64,000 bases of DNA from Iodobacter fluviatilis (lineage in GTDB: Bacteria > Pseudomonadota > Gammaproteobacteria > Burkholderiales > Chitinibacteraceae), in NCBI RefSeq assembly GCF_900451195.1, contig NZ_UGHR01000003.1, positions 186,001 through 250,000 of the forward strand, written 5' to 3'. Positions 54,456 to 63,560 of this stretch are shown here, in pieces; within the stretch, counting starts at the first letter, position 1, and the number at the start of each line of letters is the position of its first letter. The notes under the pieces are model-generated. The model did not search any database. It was not told the origin of the DNA and saw only the letters and a list, made by a program, of their open reading frames with translations. The translations under genes were made by a program, and so were the position numbers.

Positions 54456-55271
54456 GTGCCAGAATTACCAGAAGTTGAAACCACACGACGAGGAATTGCA
54501 TCGCATATTGAGGGTGCAGAGATCAAAAGTGTGATTATTCGCCAGCCAAGGCTGCGCTGGCCCATTCCCGCCGATCTTGCACAAACGCTAGAAGGCCGAA
54601 AAATTCTTAGCCTGAGCCGACGTGCCAAATATCTTCTTTTTAGCTTTGAGCACGGCACACTGATTATCCATTTGGGCATGTCAGGTAATTTACGCGTATT
54701 AACTGAAGCTTTTCCTGCAGAAAAGCACGATCATTTTGATTTGGTTTTAAGTAATGGAAAACGGCTGCGCTACCGGGATCCGCGCCGTTTTGGCGCTTGC
54801 TTGTGGCAAGCCACAGAAAATGGCCCGCATCCGCTATTACAAAAACTAGGGCCGGAGCCATTATCAGAGCAATTTAATACCGACCATCTTCTATCAGCCA
54901 ACTCTAATCGGAAAATAGCGATTAAACTTGCGATTATGGATAATCATACAGTGGTGGGCGTAGGGAATATCTATGCCTCTGAATCATTATTCAGAGCAAA
55001 AATTAATCCAAACCGGGCGGCAAATAGCTTAAATCCTCAGGAATCAGAGCAATTAGTTACCGCAATCAAAGCAACACTAGGGGATGCAATTATTGCGGGC
55101 GGAAGCACACTGCGTGATTATGTGGATAGCGATGGTAAAGCAGGTTATTTTCAGCTGAGTGCATTTGTATATGGCAGGGCAGGGATGCCGTGCCGCATTT
55201 GTAACACTGAAATTAAACAAATACGCCAGGGGCAACGCAGCACATTTTATTGCCCACATTGCCAGCATTAA
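54456..55271 (+). CDS. mutM: Formamidopyrimidine-DNA glycosylase (Fpg/MutM)
   Basis: A 271-residue base-excision repair enzyme that removes 8-oxoguanine and opened purines and nicks the abasic site. After the initiator, P2 and E3 (PELPEVETTRRG) are the catalytic residues; K near 57 (RRAKYLL) and the C-terminal zinc finger CRIC...CPHC (about 245-268, with the conserved QRSTFYC arginine) are present. The start is GTG, with AGGAAG 7 bases upstream. Confidence 0.97.
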   Translation: MPELPEVETTRRGIASHIEGAEIKSVIIRQPRLRWPIPADLAQTLEGRKILSLSRRAKYLLFSFEHGTLIIHLGMSGNLRVLTEAFPAEKHDHFDLVLSNGKRLRYRDPRRFGACLWQATENGPHPLLQKLGPEPLSEQFNTDHLLSANSNRKIAIKLAIMDNHTVVGVGNIYASESLFRAKINPNRAANSLNPQESEQLVTAIKATLGDAIIAGGSTLRDYVDSDGKAGYFQLSAFVYGRAGMPCRICNTEIKQIRQGQRSTFYCPHCQH

Positions 55272-55333
55272 TAATTTAATTAAATAGAACGACTTACAAA
55301 GCCTGCATTTGTGCGGGCACCGCAAATAGAGAG

Positions 55334-57346
55334 ATGGCAATGAGCACCGATTATCTGCATCAAAACGATTTGGCAGTAAATGACCCAAGTGGCAGCGATC
55401 GCTTAGTCGGGGATTTCCAAGCGTACAGCACTTGGCGTGCCGAACTCACGCAGGCGATCAGCCAGCTTGCACGCTGGTTAACCGAGCAAGATTTAGAAGA
55501 CGCACAAAGTAATCTACGTATTTCCCAGCTGATCGAAAAACTGCGTGAAGACAAACTGAATATTGCGTTTGTGGCGGAGTTTTCCCGTGGGAAATCAGAG
55601 CTCATCAACGCCATTTTCTTTGCTCATTATGGCAAGCGCATCCTGCCCTCATCAGCAGGCCGTACTACCATGTGCCCTACTGAGCTGCTTTACGATGCAT
55701 CACGTGAGCCATCAATTCAATTATTGCCTATTGAAACCCGCTCGCAGAATGTAACCACCAGCGAATACCGCCGCTACCCGGAAGAATGGAAAACCATTCC
55801 TCTGGATATCAACGATTCTGATGCCATGTTTGAATCGTTTCGCCATGTTGGCCTTACACGCCGTGCCCCGGTGGCAGAGGCAGCCAGCTATGGGCTTTAT
55901 AATGCAGAAGACCCGGATCAGCTGATTGCGGTGGACGCTCAAGGCACGATCGAGATTCCATGCTGGCGCCATGCGGTGATTAATTTCCCGCATCCGCTGC
56001 TTAAGCAAGGCTTGGTCATTTTAGACACGCCGGGCCTGAATGCGATTGGTACAGAGCCTGAGCTGACGCTTAATCTGCTGCCTAATGCACACGCTATTCT
56101 GTTTATTCTGGCGGCAGATACGGGTGTAACCCGCTCGGATATTGATATCTGGCGCTCCCACATTGCCAAAGGCGGCAATCGTGGCCGCTTGGCCGTGCTT
56201 AATAAAATCGACAGCATGTGGGACGAATTAAAAACCCCAGAGCAAATCGAAGCGGAAATCGAGCACCAGATCAACACCACCGCCGAACTGCTGGGCGTGC
56301 CTGTTGGCCACGTTTATCCTATTTCGGCACAAAAAGCGCTGGTAGCCAAAGTAAATCAGGATGTCGATTTGCTCGCCCGCTCGCGCCTCACAGCCCTAGA
56401 AGAAGCGTTATCTAACGAGCTGCTTCCTTCCAAGCAAGATATCGTGCGCGACAGTACCATTACCGAAGTGGAAGACATCGTTAAAAGCATGCGCTCCATC
56501 CTTAGCGTTCGCCGCAGTGGCGTGCTTGAGCAGCTGAACGAGCTATCCACCTTGCGTGGTAAAAATCAGGATGTGGTCGGGCAAATGATGGACAAAGTCC
56601 ACGCCGACAAACGCAAATTTGAACAAGGTCTGGTGCGCTTTCAAGCCCTGCGCAGCATTTTTAGCCAGCAAACCAATCAATTATTATCCCTGCTGGGCAT
56701 TGATGCGCTGAAAAGCAATATTGAAGCCGTGCGCAATCAAATGGAACACAGCATGTTTTCCTTTGGTGAAGGCGGCCTGCGCGCCATCATGGATCAGTTT
56801 TTTAAAGATGTGAATGGCAACATCAGCCAGTCTGCCGTACAGGTAGCAGAAATCCAGGCCATGATGGCGGCAATGTATAAAAAGTTTAGTGAAGAACACG
56901 GCCTTGGCAATGTCACGCCTCCGCCCTTCTCTACCTTGAAATACCATAAAGAAATTTCACGGCTGGAAAAATCTTTCCGCGAACATTTCAATACCATCAG
57001 CACCCTGCTTACCACCAGCAAAGGCAAGCTCTCGCACAAATTTTTTGAAACCATTGCCAGCCGTGTGCTTTATGTTTTTGAAGTAGCCAACCGCGATGTT
57101 GAAAACTGGCTGAAAGCGGTCATGGCACCGATGGAAACACAGGTACGTGAACACCAGCTGCAATTACGCCGCCGCTTGGAAAGCATCAAGCGCATCCATA
57201 AAGCCACCGATACACTGGAAGGCCGTATTGAAGAGCTGGAAGAAATGGACAGACAGCTCGGCACCCAACTGGCCGATATGGACGGGCGTTTACGCAATAT
57301 TTATGCCGCGCTCAATGCAAATATTTTTGCGGCAAAAGCTGCGTAA
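55334..57346 (+). CDS. Bacterial dynamin-like GTPase
   Basis: A 670-residue dynamin-family protein. G1 is AEFSRGKS (81-88), the G2 threonine lies in GRTTMCPTE (109-117), G3 is DTPG (231-234) and G4 is NKID (290-293). The remainder is mostly helical and ends in a coiled coil (about 620-660). I see no clear membrane-spanning segment, although the C-terminal half could hold an amphipathic membrane-binding paddle. Bacterial dynamins remodel membranes and some protect against membrane stress or phage, but this gene stands alone, without the tandem partner many have. ATG 55340 is an alternative start. Confidence 0.85.
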   Translation: MAMSTDYLHQNDLAVNDPSGSDRLVGDFQAYSTWRAELTQAISQLARWLTEQDLEDAQSNLRISQLIEKLREDKLNIAFVAEFSRGKSELINAIFFAHYGKRILPSSAGRTTMCPTELLYDASREPSIQLLPIETRSQNVTTSEYRRYPEEWKTIPLDINDSDAMFESFRHVGLTRRAPVAEAASYGLYNAEDPDQLIAVDAQGTIEIPCWRHAVINFPHPLLKQGLVILDTPGLNAIGTEPELTLNLLPNAHAILFILAADTGVTRSDIDIWRSHIAKGGNRGRLAVLNKIDSMWDELKTPEQIEAEIEHQINTTAELLGVPVGHVYPISAQKALVAKVNQDVDLLARSRLTALEEALSNELLPSKQDIVRDSTITEVEDIVKSMRSILSVRRSGVLEQLNELSTLRGKNQDVVGQMMDKVHADKRKFEQGLVRFQALRSIFSQQTNQLLSLLGIDALKSNIEAVRNQMEHSMFSFGEGGLRAIMDQFFKDVNGNISQSAVQVAEIQAMMAAMYKKFSEEHGLGNVTPPPFSTLKYHKEISRLEKSFREHFNTISTLLTTSKGKLSHKFFETIASRVLYVFEVANRDVENWLKAVMAPMETQVREHQLQLRRRLESIKRIHKATDTLEGRIEELEEMDRQLGTQLADMDGRLRNIYAALNANIFAAKAA

Positions 57347-57477
57347 ATACGCATAAAAAGCGCCTTCAGGCGCTCAAGCTAGGCAGGCAGGATCCATACA
57401 AGGTTTCCTGCCTTCGCGCTTTATGCCATCACCCGAACCTTTCAAGCTTCATCGTGTCTTACAGGATCTGTCTATCA

Positions 57478-57503
57478 ACGCCGCCCTCCACAGGCGGCGT
57501 TCT
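57478..57503 (+). terminator. Hairpin with T-rich tail directly upstream of cutC
   Basis: AACGCCGCC-CTCCACAG-GCGGCGTT (57478-57498 or so) is followed by CTCTTTT and lies just before the cutC GGAAG site. It may end the dynamin transcript or attenuate cutC. A second hairpin, AGCGCC-TTCA-GGCGCT, occurs right after the dynamin stop (57359-57374). Confidence 0.6.
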
Positions 57504-57518
57504 CTTTTGGAAGCTGAT

Positions 57519-58262
57519 ATGTCTGATATTTTGCTGGAAATCTGTGCCGGATCGGTCACCTCATGCTTGGCTGCCCAGGAAGGTGGCGCGCATCGGGTTG
57601 AGTTTTGCGACAATCTGCTTGAAGGTGGCACCACGCCATCGTACGGGCAAATTGCCGTTGCCAGAGAGCGGCTGTGGATTGGTCTGAATGTCATTATCCG
57701 CCCGCGTGGCGGCGATTTTTTATACACAGAACTGGAATACGAAGTCATGCAGCGCGATATTATCGCCTGTAAAAAACTGGGCGTAGATGGCGTGGTTATC
57801 GGCATACTCACGGCCAATGGCCATATCGATATCCCGCGCTGCAAAGCCCTAGTCGAGCTGGCCAGCCCCATGCAAGTCACCTTCCACCGCGCTTTCGATG
57901 TGGCGCAAAACCCGCTAAAAGCGCTGGAAGACGTGATTGCCACTGGCTGTAACCGACTGCTCAGCAGTGGCCAAGCCGCTACAGCCTCAGAGGGTGCGGC
58001 CATGCTCAAAATGCTGCAAGCCGCGGCTGGCGATCGCTTAATCGTTATGCCCGGAGCAGGGGTACGCAGTAATAATATCGCCGAATTAGTCGCCGCCACC
58101 GGCTGCAAAGAATTTCACACCTCAGCCCGCCTGCCCTTTGCCAGCCAGATGCGTTATTGCAACCCCAATGTACATATGGGCATCCCCGGCCAAGATGAAT
58201 ATGCCCTAGTAGAAACCAATGCCGAACTGGTAAAAGAAATCATTGCCAAAGCCTCCATATAG
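57519..58262 (+). CDS. cutC: CutC-family protein
   Basis: A 247-residue TIM-barrel protein with the CutC pattern: LLEICAGSVTSCLAAQEGGAHRVEFCDNLLEGG at the N-terminus, VIIRPRGGDFLYTELEYEVM, VGILTANGHIDI, VTFHRAFDVAQNP and MPGAGVRSNNI. CutC was linked to copper homeostasis in E. coli, but that role is disputed and the enzyme activity is unknown. ATG 57519 has GGAAG 5 bases upstream; the longer frame from 57423 would translate the hairpin. Confidence 0.93.
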   Translation: MSDILLEICAGSVTSCLAAQEGGAHRVEFCDNLLEGGTTPSYGQIAVARERLWIGLNVIIRPRGGDFLYTELEYEVMQRDIIACKKLGVDGVVIGILTANGHIDIPRCKALVELASPMQVTFHRAFDVAQNPLKALEDVIATGCNRLLSSGQAATASEGAAMLKMLQAAAGDRLIVMPGAGVRSNNIAELVAATGCKEFHTSARLPFASQMRYCNPNVHMGIPGQDEYALVETNAELVKEIIAKASI

Positions 58263-58369
58263 ATATAACGATTAAATCCTTCGCTAAAGCGGATTACTTC
58301 GGTAAATTCGCAGGGATATAGCGTTGCATGGGTTTTTATCACCCAACGTCTGTCTGACCCATTATTTTC

Positions 58370-58420
58370 AGAGCCGAGTAAAGCGCAGCGAAATATTCAC
58401 CTGCGTTTTGCAGCGGCTCT
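58370..58420 (+). promoter_or_regulatory. Structured leader before cysD
   Basis: AGAGCCG (58370-58376) pairs with CGGCTCT (58414-58420), enclosing an inner stem CGCAG/CTGCG. It ends 15 bases before the cysD ATG and is followed by TTTG. Another possible stem, CGTTG/CAACG, lies upstream at about 58322-58348. It could influence cysD expression; no known riboswitch class is recognised. Confidence 0.4.
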
Positions 58421-58435
58421 TTGCCCGGATAAAGT

Positions 58436-59353
58436 ATGACTACCCTCAGTGAAGCAAGGCTGACTCACCTTAAGCAACTCGAAGCAGAGTCCATCCATAT
58501 TATTCGAGAAGTAGCCGCAGAATTTGATAACCCGGTCATGCTCTACTCCATCGGTAAAGATTCTGCCGTAATGCTGCATCTGGCCCTCAAGGCCTTTGCT
58601 CCGGGCAAAATGCCATTTCCGCTGATGCATGTGGATACCACATGGAAGTTCGGCGAAATGATTACATTTCGCGACAAAATGGCAGAAAAATGCGGCTTTG
58701 ACTTGATTGTGCACATCAATGAAGAAGGTGTAAAAGCAGGCATCAACCCATTTAGCTCAGGCTCGGCCAAGCATACCGACGTGATGAAAACCGAAGGCCT
58801 GAAGCAGGCGCTAAATAAATATAAATTTGATGCCGCTTTTGGTGGCGCACGTCGCGACGAAGAAAAATCCCGTGCTAAAGAGCGCGTGTATTCATTCCGC
58901 GATAAAAACCATCGCTGGGACCCAAAAGTACAGCGCCCAGAGCTATGGAATATCTACAACTCCAAAATCGACCAGGGCGAAAGCATCCGCGTCTTCCCGC
59001 TGTCTAATTGGACAGAGCTGGATATCTGGCAATATATCTATATGGAAAACATCGATATCGTGCCGCTCTACTACGCCGACGTTCGCCCGGTAGTTGAGCG
59101 TAATGGCACGCTAATCATGGTAGATGACGACCGTATGCCGCTATTGCCGGGTGAAGTGCCTGAAATGAAATCGGTACGCTTTAGAACGCTGGGCTGTTAT
59201 CCGCTCACCGGCGCTGTGGAATCCACCGCCAAAACGCTGCCAGAAATCATCCAAGAAATGCTGCTGACCACCACCAGCGAACGCCAAGGCCGCATGATCG
59301 ACCACGATTCATCTGGCTCGATGGAAAAGAAAAAAATGGAAGGGTATTTCTAA
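58436..59353 (+). CDS. cysD: Sulfate adenylyltransferase subunit 2
   Basis: A 305-residue ATP pyrophosphatase-type subunit that adenylates sulfate to APS. The PP-loop reads SIGKDSAVM (38-46), and [34 protein letters not shown] and [13 protein letters not shown] are family blocks. The C-terminal [22 protein letters not shown] is typical. The partner cysN follows 217 bases later with R2 copy 7 between. No cysH or cysI genes lie in the window. Confidence 0.97.
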   Translation: MTTLSEARLTHLKQLEAESIHIIREVAAEFDNPVMLYSIGKDSAVMLHLALKAFAPGKMPFPLMHVDTTWKFGEMITFRDKMAEKCGFDLIVHINEEGVKAGINPFSSGSAKHTDVMKTEGLKQALNKYKFDAAFGGARRDEEKSRAKERVYSFRDKNHRWDPKVQRPELWNIYNSKIDQGESIRVFPLSNWTELDIWQYIYMENIDIVPLYYADVRPVVERNGTLIMVDDDRMPLLPGEVPEMKSVRFRTLGCYPLTGAVESTAKTLPEIIQEMLLTTTSERQGRMIDHDSSGSMEKKKMEGYF

Positions 59354-59355
59354 GC

Positions 59356-59557
59356 AAACCCACATCTTGAACCACGGAGATCATTCGAGAACAGGTGCAC
59401 GGAGAAAACCATGCCCCCGTCACTCGCTTCTGTTCAAACGAGACTTAGATTTAACCAACGGTACGCCTTATAAACCGAAACCTATAGCACACAAACTCTG
59501 TTTTTCTCAGTGAAACTCCGTGTTCTCCGTGTCCTCCGTGTTTCAAGATTTAGGTTT
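59356..59557. repeat. R2 extragenic repeat, copy 7, inside the cysD-cysN unit
   Basis: Left arm AAACCCACATCTTGAACCAC then GGAGATC...CACGGAGAAAACC; right arm TTTCTCAGTGAAACTCCGTG then CTCCGTGTCCTCCGTGTTTC and AAGATTTAGGTTT. At 202 bases it is the longest copy, with about 70 bases of unrelated sequence in the centre. It starts within 3 bases of the cysD stop and ends 13 before the cysN ATG. Confidence 0.9.
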
Positions 59558-59570
59558 AAAGAGATAAAAC

Positions 59571-61007
59571 ATGTCACACCAATCTGATCTGATCGCCAGC
59601 GATATCGAAGCCTATTTAAAACAGCACGAAAACAAAGATCTGCTGCGTTTTATTACCTGTGGCAATGTGGACGACGGGAAATCCACCTTGATCGGCCGCC
59701 TGCTGCACGATTCAAAATTGATTTTTGAAGACCAGCTGGCCGCCATCCAAAAAGACAGCAAAAAATTTAACACCACCGATCAGGAAATCGACCTCGCCCT
59801 GCTGGTTGATGGCCTGCAAGCCGAGCGTGAGCAAGGCATTACCATTGACGTGGCCTACCGCTACTTCAGCACCGATAAGCGTAAATTTATCATCGCCGAT
59901 TGCCCCGGCCACGAACAATACACCCGCAATATGGCTACCGGCGCGTCCACTTGTGATCTGGCCGTTATCCTAATCGACGCGCGTTATGGTGTGCAAACCC
60001 AAACCCGCCGCCACAGCTATATTGTTAGCCTGCTCGGCATTAAGCATGTGATTATCGCCATCAATAAAATGGATTTGGTCGGCTTTAGCGAAGAGCGCTT
60101 TAATGAAATTCGCGCACAATACCTAGAGCTGGCTAAATCCCTGAACATCGCAGACATTCAGTTTGTGCCCATCTCGGCCCTGCGCGGCGACAATGTGGTC
60201 ACCGCTAGCGAAAGCGCCACATGGTATAGCGGCCTGACCTTTATGCAGCACCTAGAAGCCGTGCAAATCAACCGCGATAGCCGCTTAGAATCCTTCCGCC
60301 TGCCGGTGCAATACGTCAACCGCCCTAACCTCGATTTCCGTGGCTTTTGCGGCACCATCGCCGCTGGCCGCGTCTTCCCTGGCGACGAAATCATCGCCCT
60401 GCCTTCTGGCAAAACCGCCAAGGTGAAAGCCATTGTGACCTATGAGGGCGAGCTGGAAACCGCCTTTGCAGGCCAAGCCATCACCCTGACCTTAGATCGG
60501 GAAATCGACATCAGCCGTGGCGATATGATCGTCAAAACCAGCGAAGCCGCCCCACAAATCGGCCAGTCACTGGATGCACATATCGTCTGGATGAACGAAG
60601 CACCGCTCACCATCGGCAAAGAATACGGCTTTAAACTCGCCGGTAAAAACGTCTTCGGCCGCGTGGCGCAAATTACCCACCGCGTAGACGTGAACAGCAT
60701 GGAGCATGTGACCGCCAGCGAGCTAAAGCTCAACGAAATCGGCCACTGCCGCATCATCCTCAACGCCCCAGTCGTCTTCGACGCCTACAAAGACTGCAAA
60801 GGCACCGGCAGCTTTATCATCATCGACCGCCTAAGCAACGCCACCGCGGGCGCCGGCATGATAGAACAAGCCGTGGCCCACACCGCAGCGGACGACCAAG
60901 ACGAGCTAGCCAAATGGCGCGCTTTTGAAGCAGATTTAAACACACTGGTGCGCAAACACTTCCCAGAATGGGGTGCAAGGGATGTGAGGGAGATTTTTAA
61001 GGGCTGA
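59571..61007 (+). CDS. cysN: Sulfate adenylyltransferase subunit 1 (GTPase)
   Basis: A 478-residue EF-Tu-like GTPase that drives APS synthesis with CysD. G1 is GNVDDGKS (31-38), G3 is DCPGHEQY, G4 is NKMD, followed by two beta-barrel domains (about 240-440). It ends at the usual CysN length, so it is not fused to an APS kinase (CysC). The separation from cysD by an R2 repeat is unusual, as these two genes are normally tightly coupled. Confidence 0.97.
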   Translation: MSHQSDLIASDIEAYLKQHENKDLLRFITCGNVDDGKSTLIGRLLHDSKLIFEDQLAAIQKDSKKFNTTDQEIDLALLVDGLQAEREQGITIDVAYRYFSTDKRKFIIADCPGHEQYTRNMATGASTCDLAVILIDARYGVQTQTRRHSYIVSLLGIKHVIIAINKMDLVGFSEERFNEIRAQYLELAKSLNIADIQFVPISALRGDNVVTASESATWYSGLTFMQHLEAVQINRDSRLESFRLPVQYVNRPNLDFRGFCGTIAAGRVFPGDEIIALPSGKTAKVKAIVTYEGELETAFAGQAITLTLDREIDISRGDMIVKTSEAAPQIGQSLDAHIVWMNEAPLTIGKEYGFKLAGKNVFGRVAQITHRVDVNSMEHVTASELKLNEIGHCRIILNAPVVFDAYKDCKGTGSFIIIDRLSNATAGAGMIEQAVAHTAADDQDELAKWRAFEADLNTLVRKHFPEWGARDVREIFKG

Positions 61008-61074
61008 TGATTTATTTTGTAAGGTCAATAAGAGTAATAGCGCAATTGCACTGAGTGATTAATCAGCAGCGTCA

Positions 61075-61117
61075 AACACACAATCCCGCATTCATTACAG
61101 ATACGGGATTGTGTGTT
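61075..61117 (+). terminator. Terminator after cysN
   Basis: AACACACAATCCCG (61075-61088) pairs perfectly with CGGGATTGTGTGTT (61104-61117) across a 15-nt loop; CTTTT follows a few bases later. It lies between convergent cysN and the pilin gene. Confidence 0.7.
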
Positions 61118-61162
61118 ATCACTTTTCTCATTCAGCACAACGTGCCACAACTTATTAAACCA

Positions 61163-61588
61163 TTACACCTGTTTGCACGTTTTAGGCGCTAAATCCTCAA
61201 AGCCCGCCAAAATGCCTGTCGTCGCACAAGTCCACTCACCACCAACAGCACGCGTCCATGTAATCTTTGCCAAAGAAATTCTTCCTGGCGCATTGGTCAT
61301 TAAGCATGAAACAAATACAATACCTGTATTCGCAACTTCTACAGTAATTGCGCAATTATTGGTATTAGCTGCTAAGCCAATAGCTGCTGCATTTGTAATG
61401 ATCTCACCGTTATTCAACTTTACTTCTACTACTGTTTTTCCCGGTGTAACTTCAGCCAAGCCCGCAGCCATCTTTGCTTTCGCTTGGTAATTCGCATATG
61501 AGGGAATCGCTATTGCAGACAAAATTCCGATAATTGCCACAGTAATCATCAATTCAATCAGAGAAAAACCTTTTTGCATGTTTTTCAT
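61163..61588 (-). CDS. Type IV pilin (PilE/PilA-like), paralogue 2
   Basis: A 141-residue prepilin. The short leader MKNMQKG is cleaved before F8 (FSLIELMITVAIIGILSAIA), leaving Glu5 of the mature protein for pilus assembly. Four later cysteines (NNCAIT, VSCLM, EWTCAT, PKTCKQ) can form two disulfides, including a C-terminal D-region loop. It is the downstream copy in a block with another pilin and an O-oligosaccharyltransferase. The N-terminal 40 residues nearly match the other pilin; the rest is divergent. ATG 61588 is the only start giving a normal leader. Confidence 0.93.
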   Translation of the reverse strand: MKNMQKGFSLIELMITVAIIGILSAIAIPSYANYQAKAKMAAGLAEVTPGKTVVEVKLNNGEIITNAAAIGLAANTNNCAITVEVANTGIVFVSCLMTNAPGRISLAKITWTRAVGGEWTCATTGILAGFEDLAPKTCKQV

Positions 61589-61748
61589 ATTGCACTCCAA
61601 CAACTATCTAAGAAAAATAAGTGAGAATTTCAGCGCTCACAAATAGTCAGTATCCTATTTTTTCATTAAAAATGAAAAGCCTAGCCCTAAGAATCCTTAG
61701 CGCCTTACAAAAGCATATGGCTTACATATTAATTTAATGGCCTATTTT

Positions 61749-63479
61749 TTAATAGTTATGCTGCAATACTATTTTTATCTTTTCTAGCCGCGGATCATTT
61801 TGAAGAGGAACAAAACTTTCTCTAAATGAAGCAATAAACTGTGGATATTGATCCAATATATTCTTCACAATTGCCGCACCTTCATCTGACCTATTTTTAT
61901 AACTAATAAAAATAGCGTGCCTGAATATCATTTCTGCATGAGGGCGGAATTTCAAAATTTTGCTACTTAAATAAAGCTTATAGTCCAAGTTTCTATCGTC
62001 TAGGCTAAGCATTGCTAAAGTATAAAAATCAGCCATATCCTCAACAAGTAAATTCCCCCCGAGCGATACACTTTCTTTCACTAAAGCTTCGGAATATGCT
62101 CCGCTTTCATACCGATTATTCAAATCAATCAATTTTACAACCGAATATAATCCATAAATACTTGCAACAAGAATAAATGCTGGAAATATATATTTAACAC
62201 CTGACCTTGCTGTTGATGTGTAACTATACAAGTCCAGCTTTACAGTAGACGCCAAAATAGTAAATAAGATAAAGAAAGAAGCATACCAAAGCGGGTATTC
62301 AAGCTGGCTATGAATAAACATGGTAGACAGTGCAATTAGTACAAAGGCGGCATGGATATCCAGTTTGTTTTTTATAATTCCATATACTACAGCTATTGTG
62401 CCAAACAACAAGCTGATTCCGCCTAATATGCCTGTTTCTGCCAGCAGTTGTAAAAAGATATTATGGCAATGTGCAAATAACTGATAAACAATTTCCCCGC
62501 CTTTATAAGGAAACTGCGCGCCTAATTGATAACTAGCCGCGGCATATGTGCCCACCCCAGTACCAAACCAAGGGTTTGCTAGGAAGGTATGCCAGGCTTT
62601 TTGCCACTCAGGCCAGCGCGTATCATTAACACCAGCGCCCAAGCGCTTTAATCCACTTCCCTCGGTTAATAAAGGGAAGTATTCAACCATTATTTGATTC
62701 AAATATGGGCTAAGTATCTGAAAGAAGATACAAGAGGCCAAAAACCATAAGAAAGCTTTACTAAATTTTTTAGTATCATCGCCTTTGAAATGCAATAGGG
62801 CGACAACGGTAAATCCCATCGCAATATATAACAAGGCTGTTCTGGACATAGACAAAGAAATGGCCAAGCCAAGAGCAATAATTGTACCAACAAACGTTAT
62901 TTTTTTTATTTCTGCCTGGGTATATAAATAGCAGCTTGCTGCACCACTCATAAACAAGTAGTCTGCAAATTGATTACGCTGAAACATGAAACCGTTTGGT
63001 GTTCTATCTACATTAATATGTGGCACCCAAAAAGGCAACCCATTAACCCACTGAGAGTAAATAACAAAAAAACCTGACATTTTAGAAATACAAAAAATAA
63101 AATTAACAAACCCTCCCAAAAAAAGACCTTTTGCAATTAAATATACAACTTCATTTTTGTCATTTAAATTATATATGTAGTGAGCTATAAAAAACCCTAT
63201 GAATAAATATAGCACATATATAATTAAAATTGAGTCATAAGATGGGGAATTGACAATTTTACTTAAAAACGCGGAGAATATTAGCCCCAAAAAGGCAATC
63301 TGTACAGGGCCAATAAAGCTACGATTATTTTTTTCTTCATTACTGAATGACAACATAAGTGCAACCAAAATAAGCGCACTTGTTTCGGCTATCCAAGCTC
63401 CATATGGCCGATAGGGATATAAATATACAAATGGCAGTAAAGCAACTAAAAACAATATAATTCTATTATATTTTTTCAT
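61749..63479 (-). CDS. O-oligosaccharyltransferase / Wzy_C-family membrane protein (PglL-like)
   Basis: A 576-residue protein with about 11-12 membrane segments, a conserved periplasmic loop (FGTGVGTYAAASYQLG ... FAHCHNIFLQLLAETG, with the conserved His of the Wzy_C domain) and a C-terminal helical domain (about 440-576). PglL, PilO and TfpO enzymes of this form transfer glycans to pilin serines, and this gene lies between two pilin genes. The DNA is clearly more AT-rich than its neighbours, suggesting separate ancestry. An O-antigen ligase or polymerase role remains possible, but the pilin context favours PglL. Confidence 0.85.
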   Translation of the reverse strand: MKKYNRIILFLVALLPFVYLYPYRPYGAWIAETSALILVALMLSFSNEEKNNRSFIGPVQIAFLGLIFSAFLSKIVNSPSYDSILIIYVLYLFIGFFIAHYIYNLNDKNEVVYLIAKGLFLGGFVNFIFCISKMSGFFVIYSQWVNGLPFWVPHINVDRTPNGFMFQRNQFADYLFMSGAASCYLYTQAEIKKITFVGTIIALGLAISLSMSRTALLYIAMGFTVVALLHFKGDDTKKFSKAFLWFLASCIFFQILSPYLNQIMVEYFPLLTEGSGLKRLGAGVNDTRWPEWQKAWHTFLANPWFGTGVGTYAAASYQLGAQFPYKGGEIVYQLFAHCHNIFLQLLAETGILGGISLLFGTIAVVYGIIKNKLDIHAAFVLIALSTMFIHSQLEYPLWYASFFILFTILASTVKLDLYSYTSTARSGVKYIFPAFILVASIYGLYSVVKLIDLNNRYESGAYSEALVKESVSLGGNLLVEDMADFYTLAMLSLDDRNLDYKLYLSSKILKFRPHAEMIFRHAIFISYKNRSDEGAAIVKNILDQYPQFIASFRESFVPLQNDPRLEKIKIVLQHNY

Positions 63480-63490
63480 TTTTTCTTTTC

Positions 63491-63526
63491 AAAAAAAACG
63501 CACAAAATTCATTTGTGCGTTTTTTA
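63491..63526. terminator. Terminator between pilin 1 and the oligosaccharyltransferase
   Basis: AACGCACAAA/TTTGTGCGTT (about 63498-63520) is flanked by A and T runs, so it works in both directions. On the minus strand it ends the abundant pilin message just before the oligosaccharyltransferase start, leaving that gene to read-through or its own promoter. Confidence 0.9.
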
Positions 63527-63560
63527 TTAAGCTAACCTCTAACGAATTTAAGGCTAAATA

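Noticed and set aside
57449..58108. 219-codon antisense ORF inside cutC
   Set aside because: Covered by the clearly conserved cutC frame; the translated product is low-complexity (Ser/Ala/Pro) without family features.
33442..59557. CRISPR array as explanation for the repeated arms
   Set aside because: The repeats are far apart, inverted rather than direct at their ends, of varying length, and no cas genes are present.
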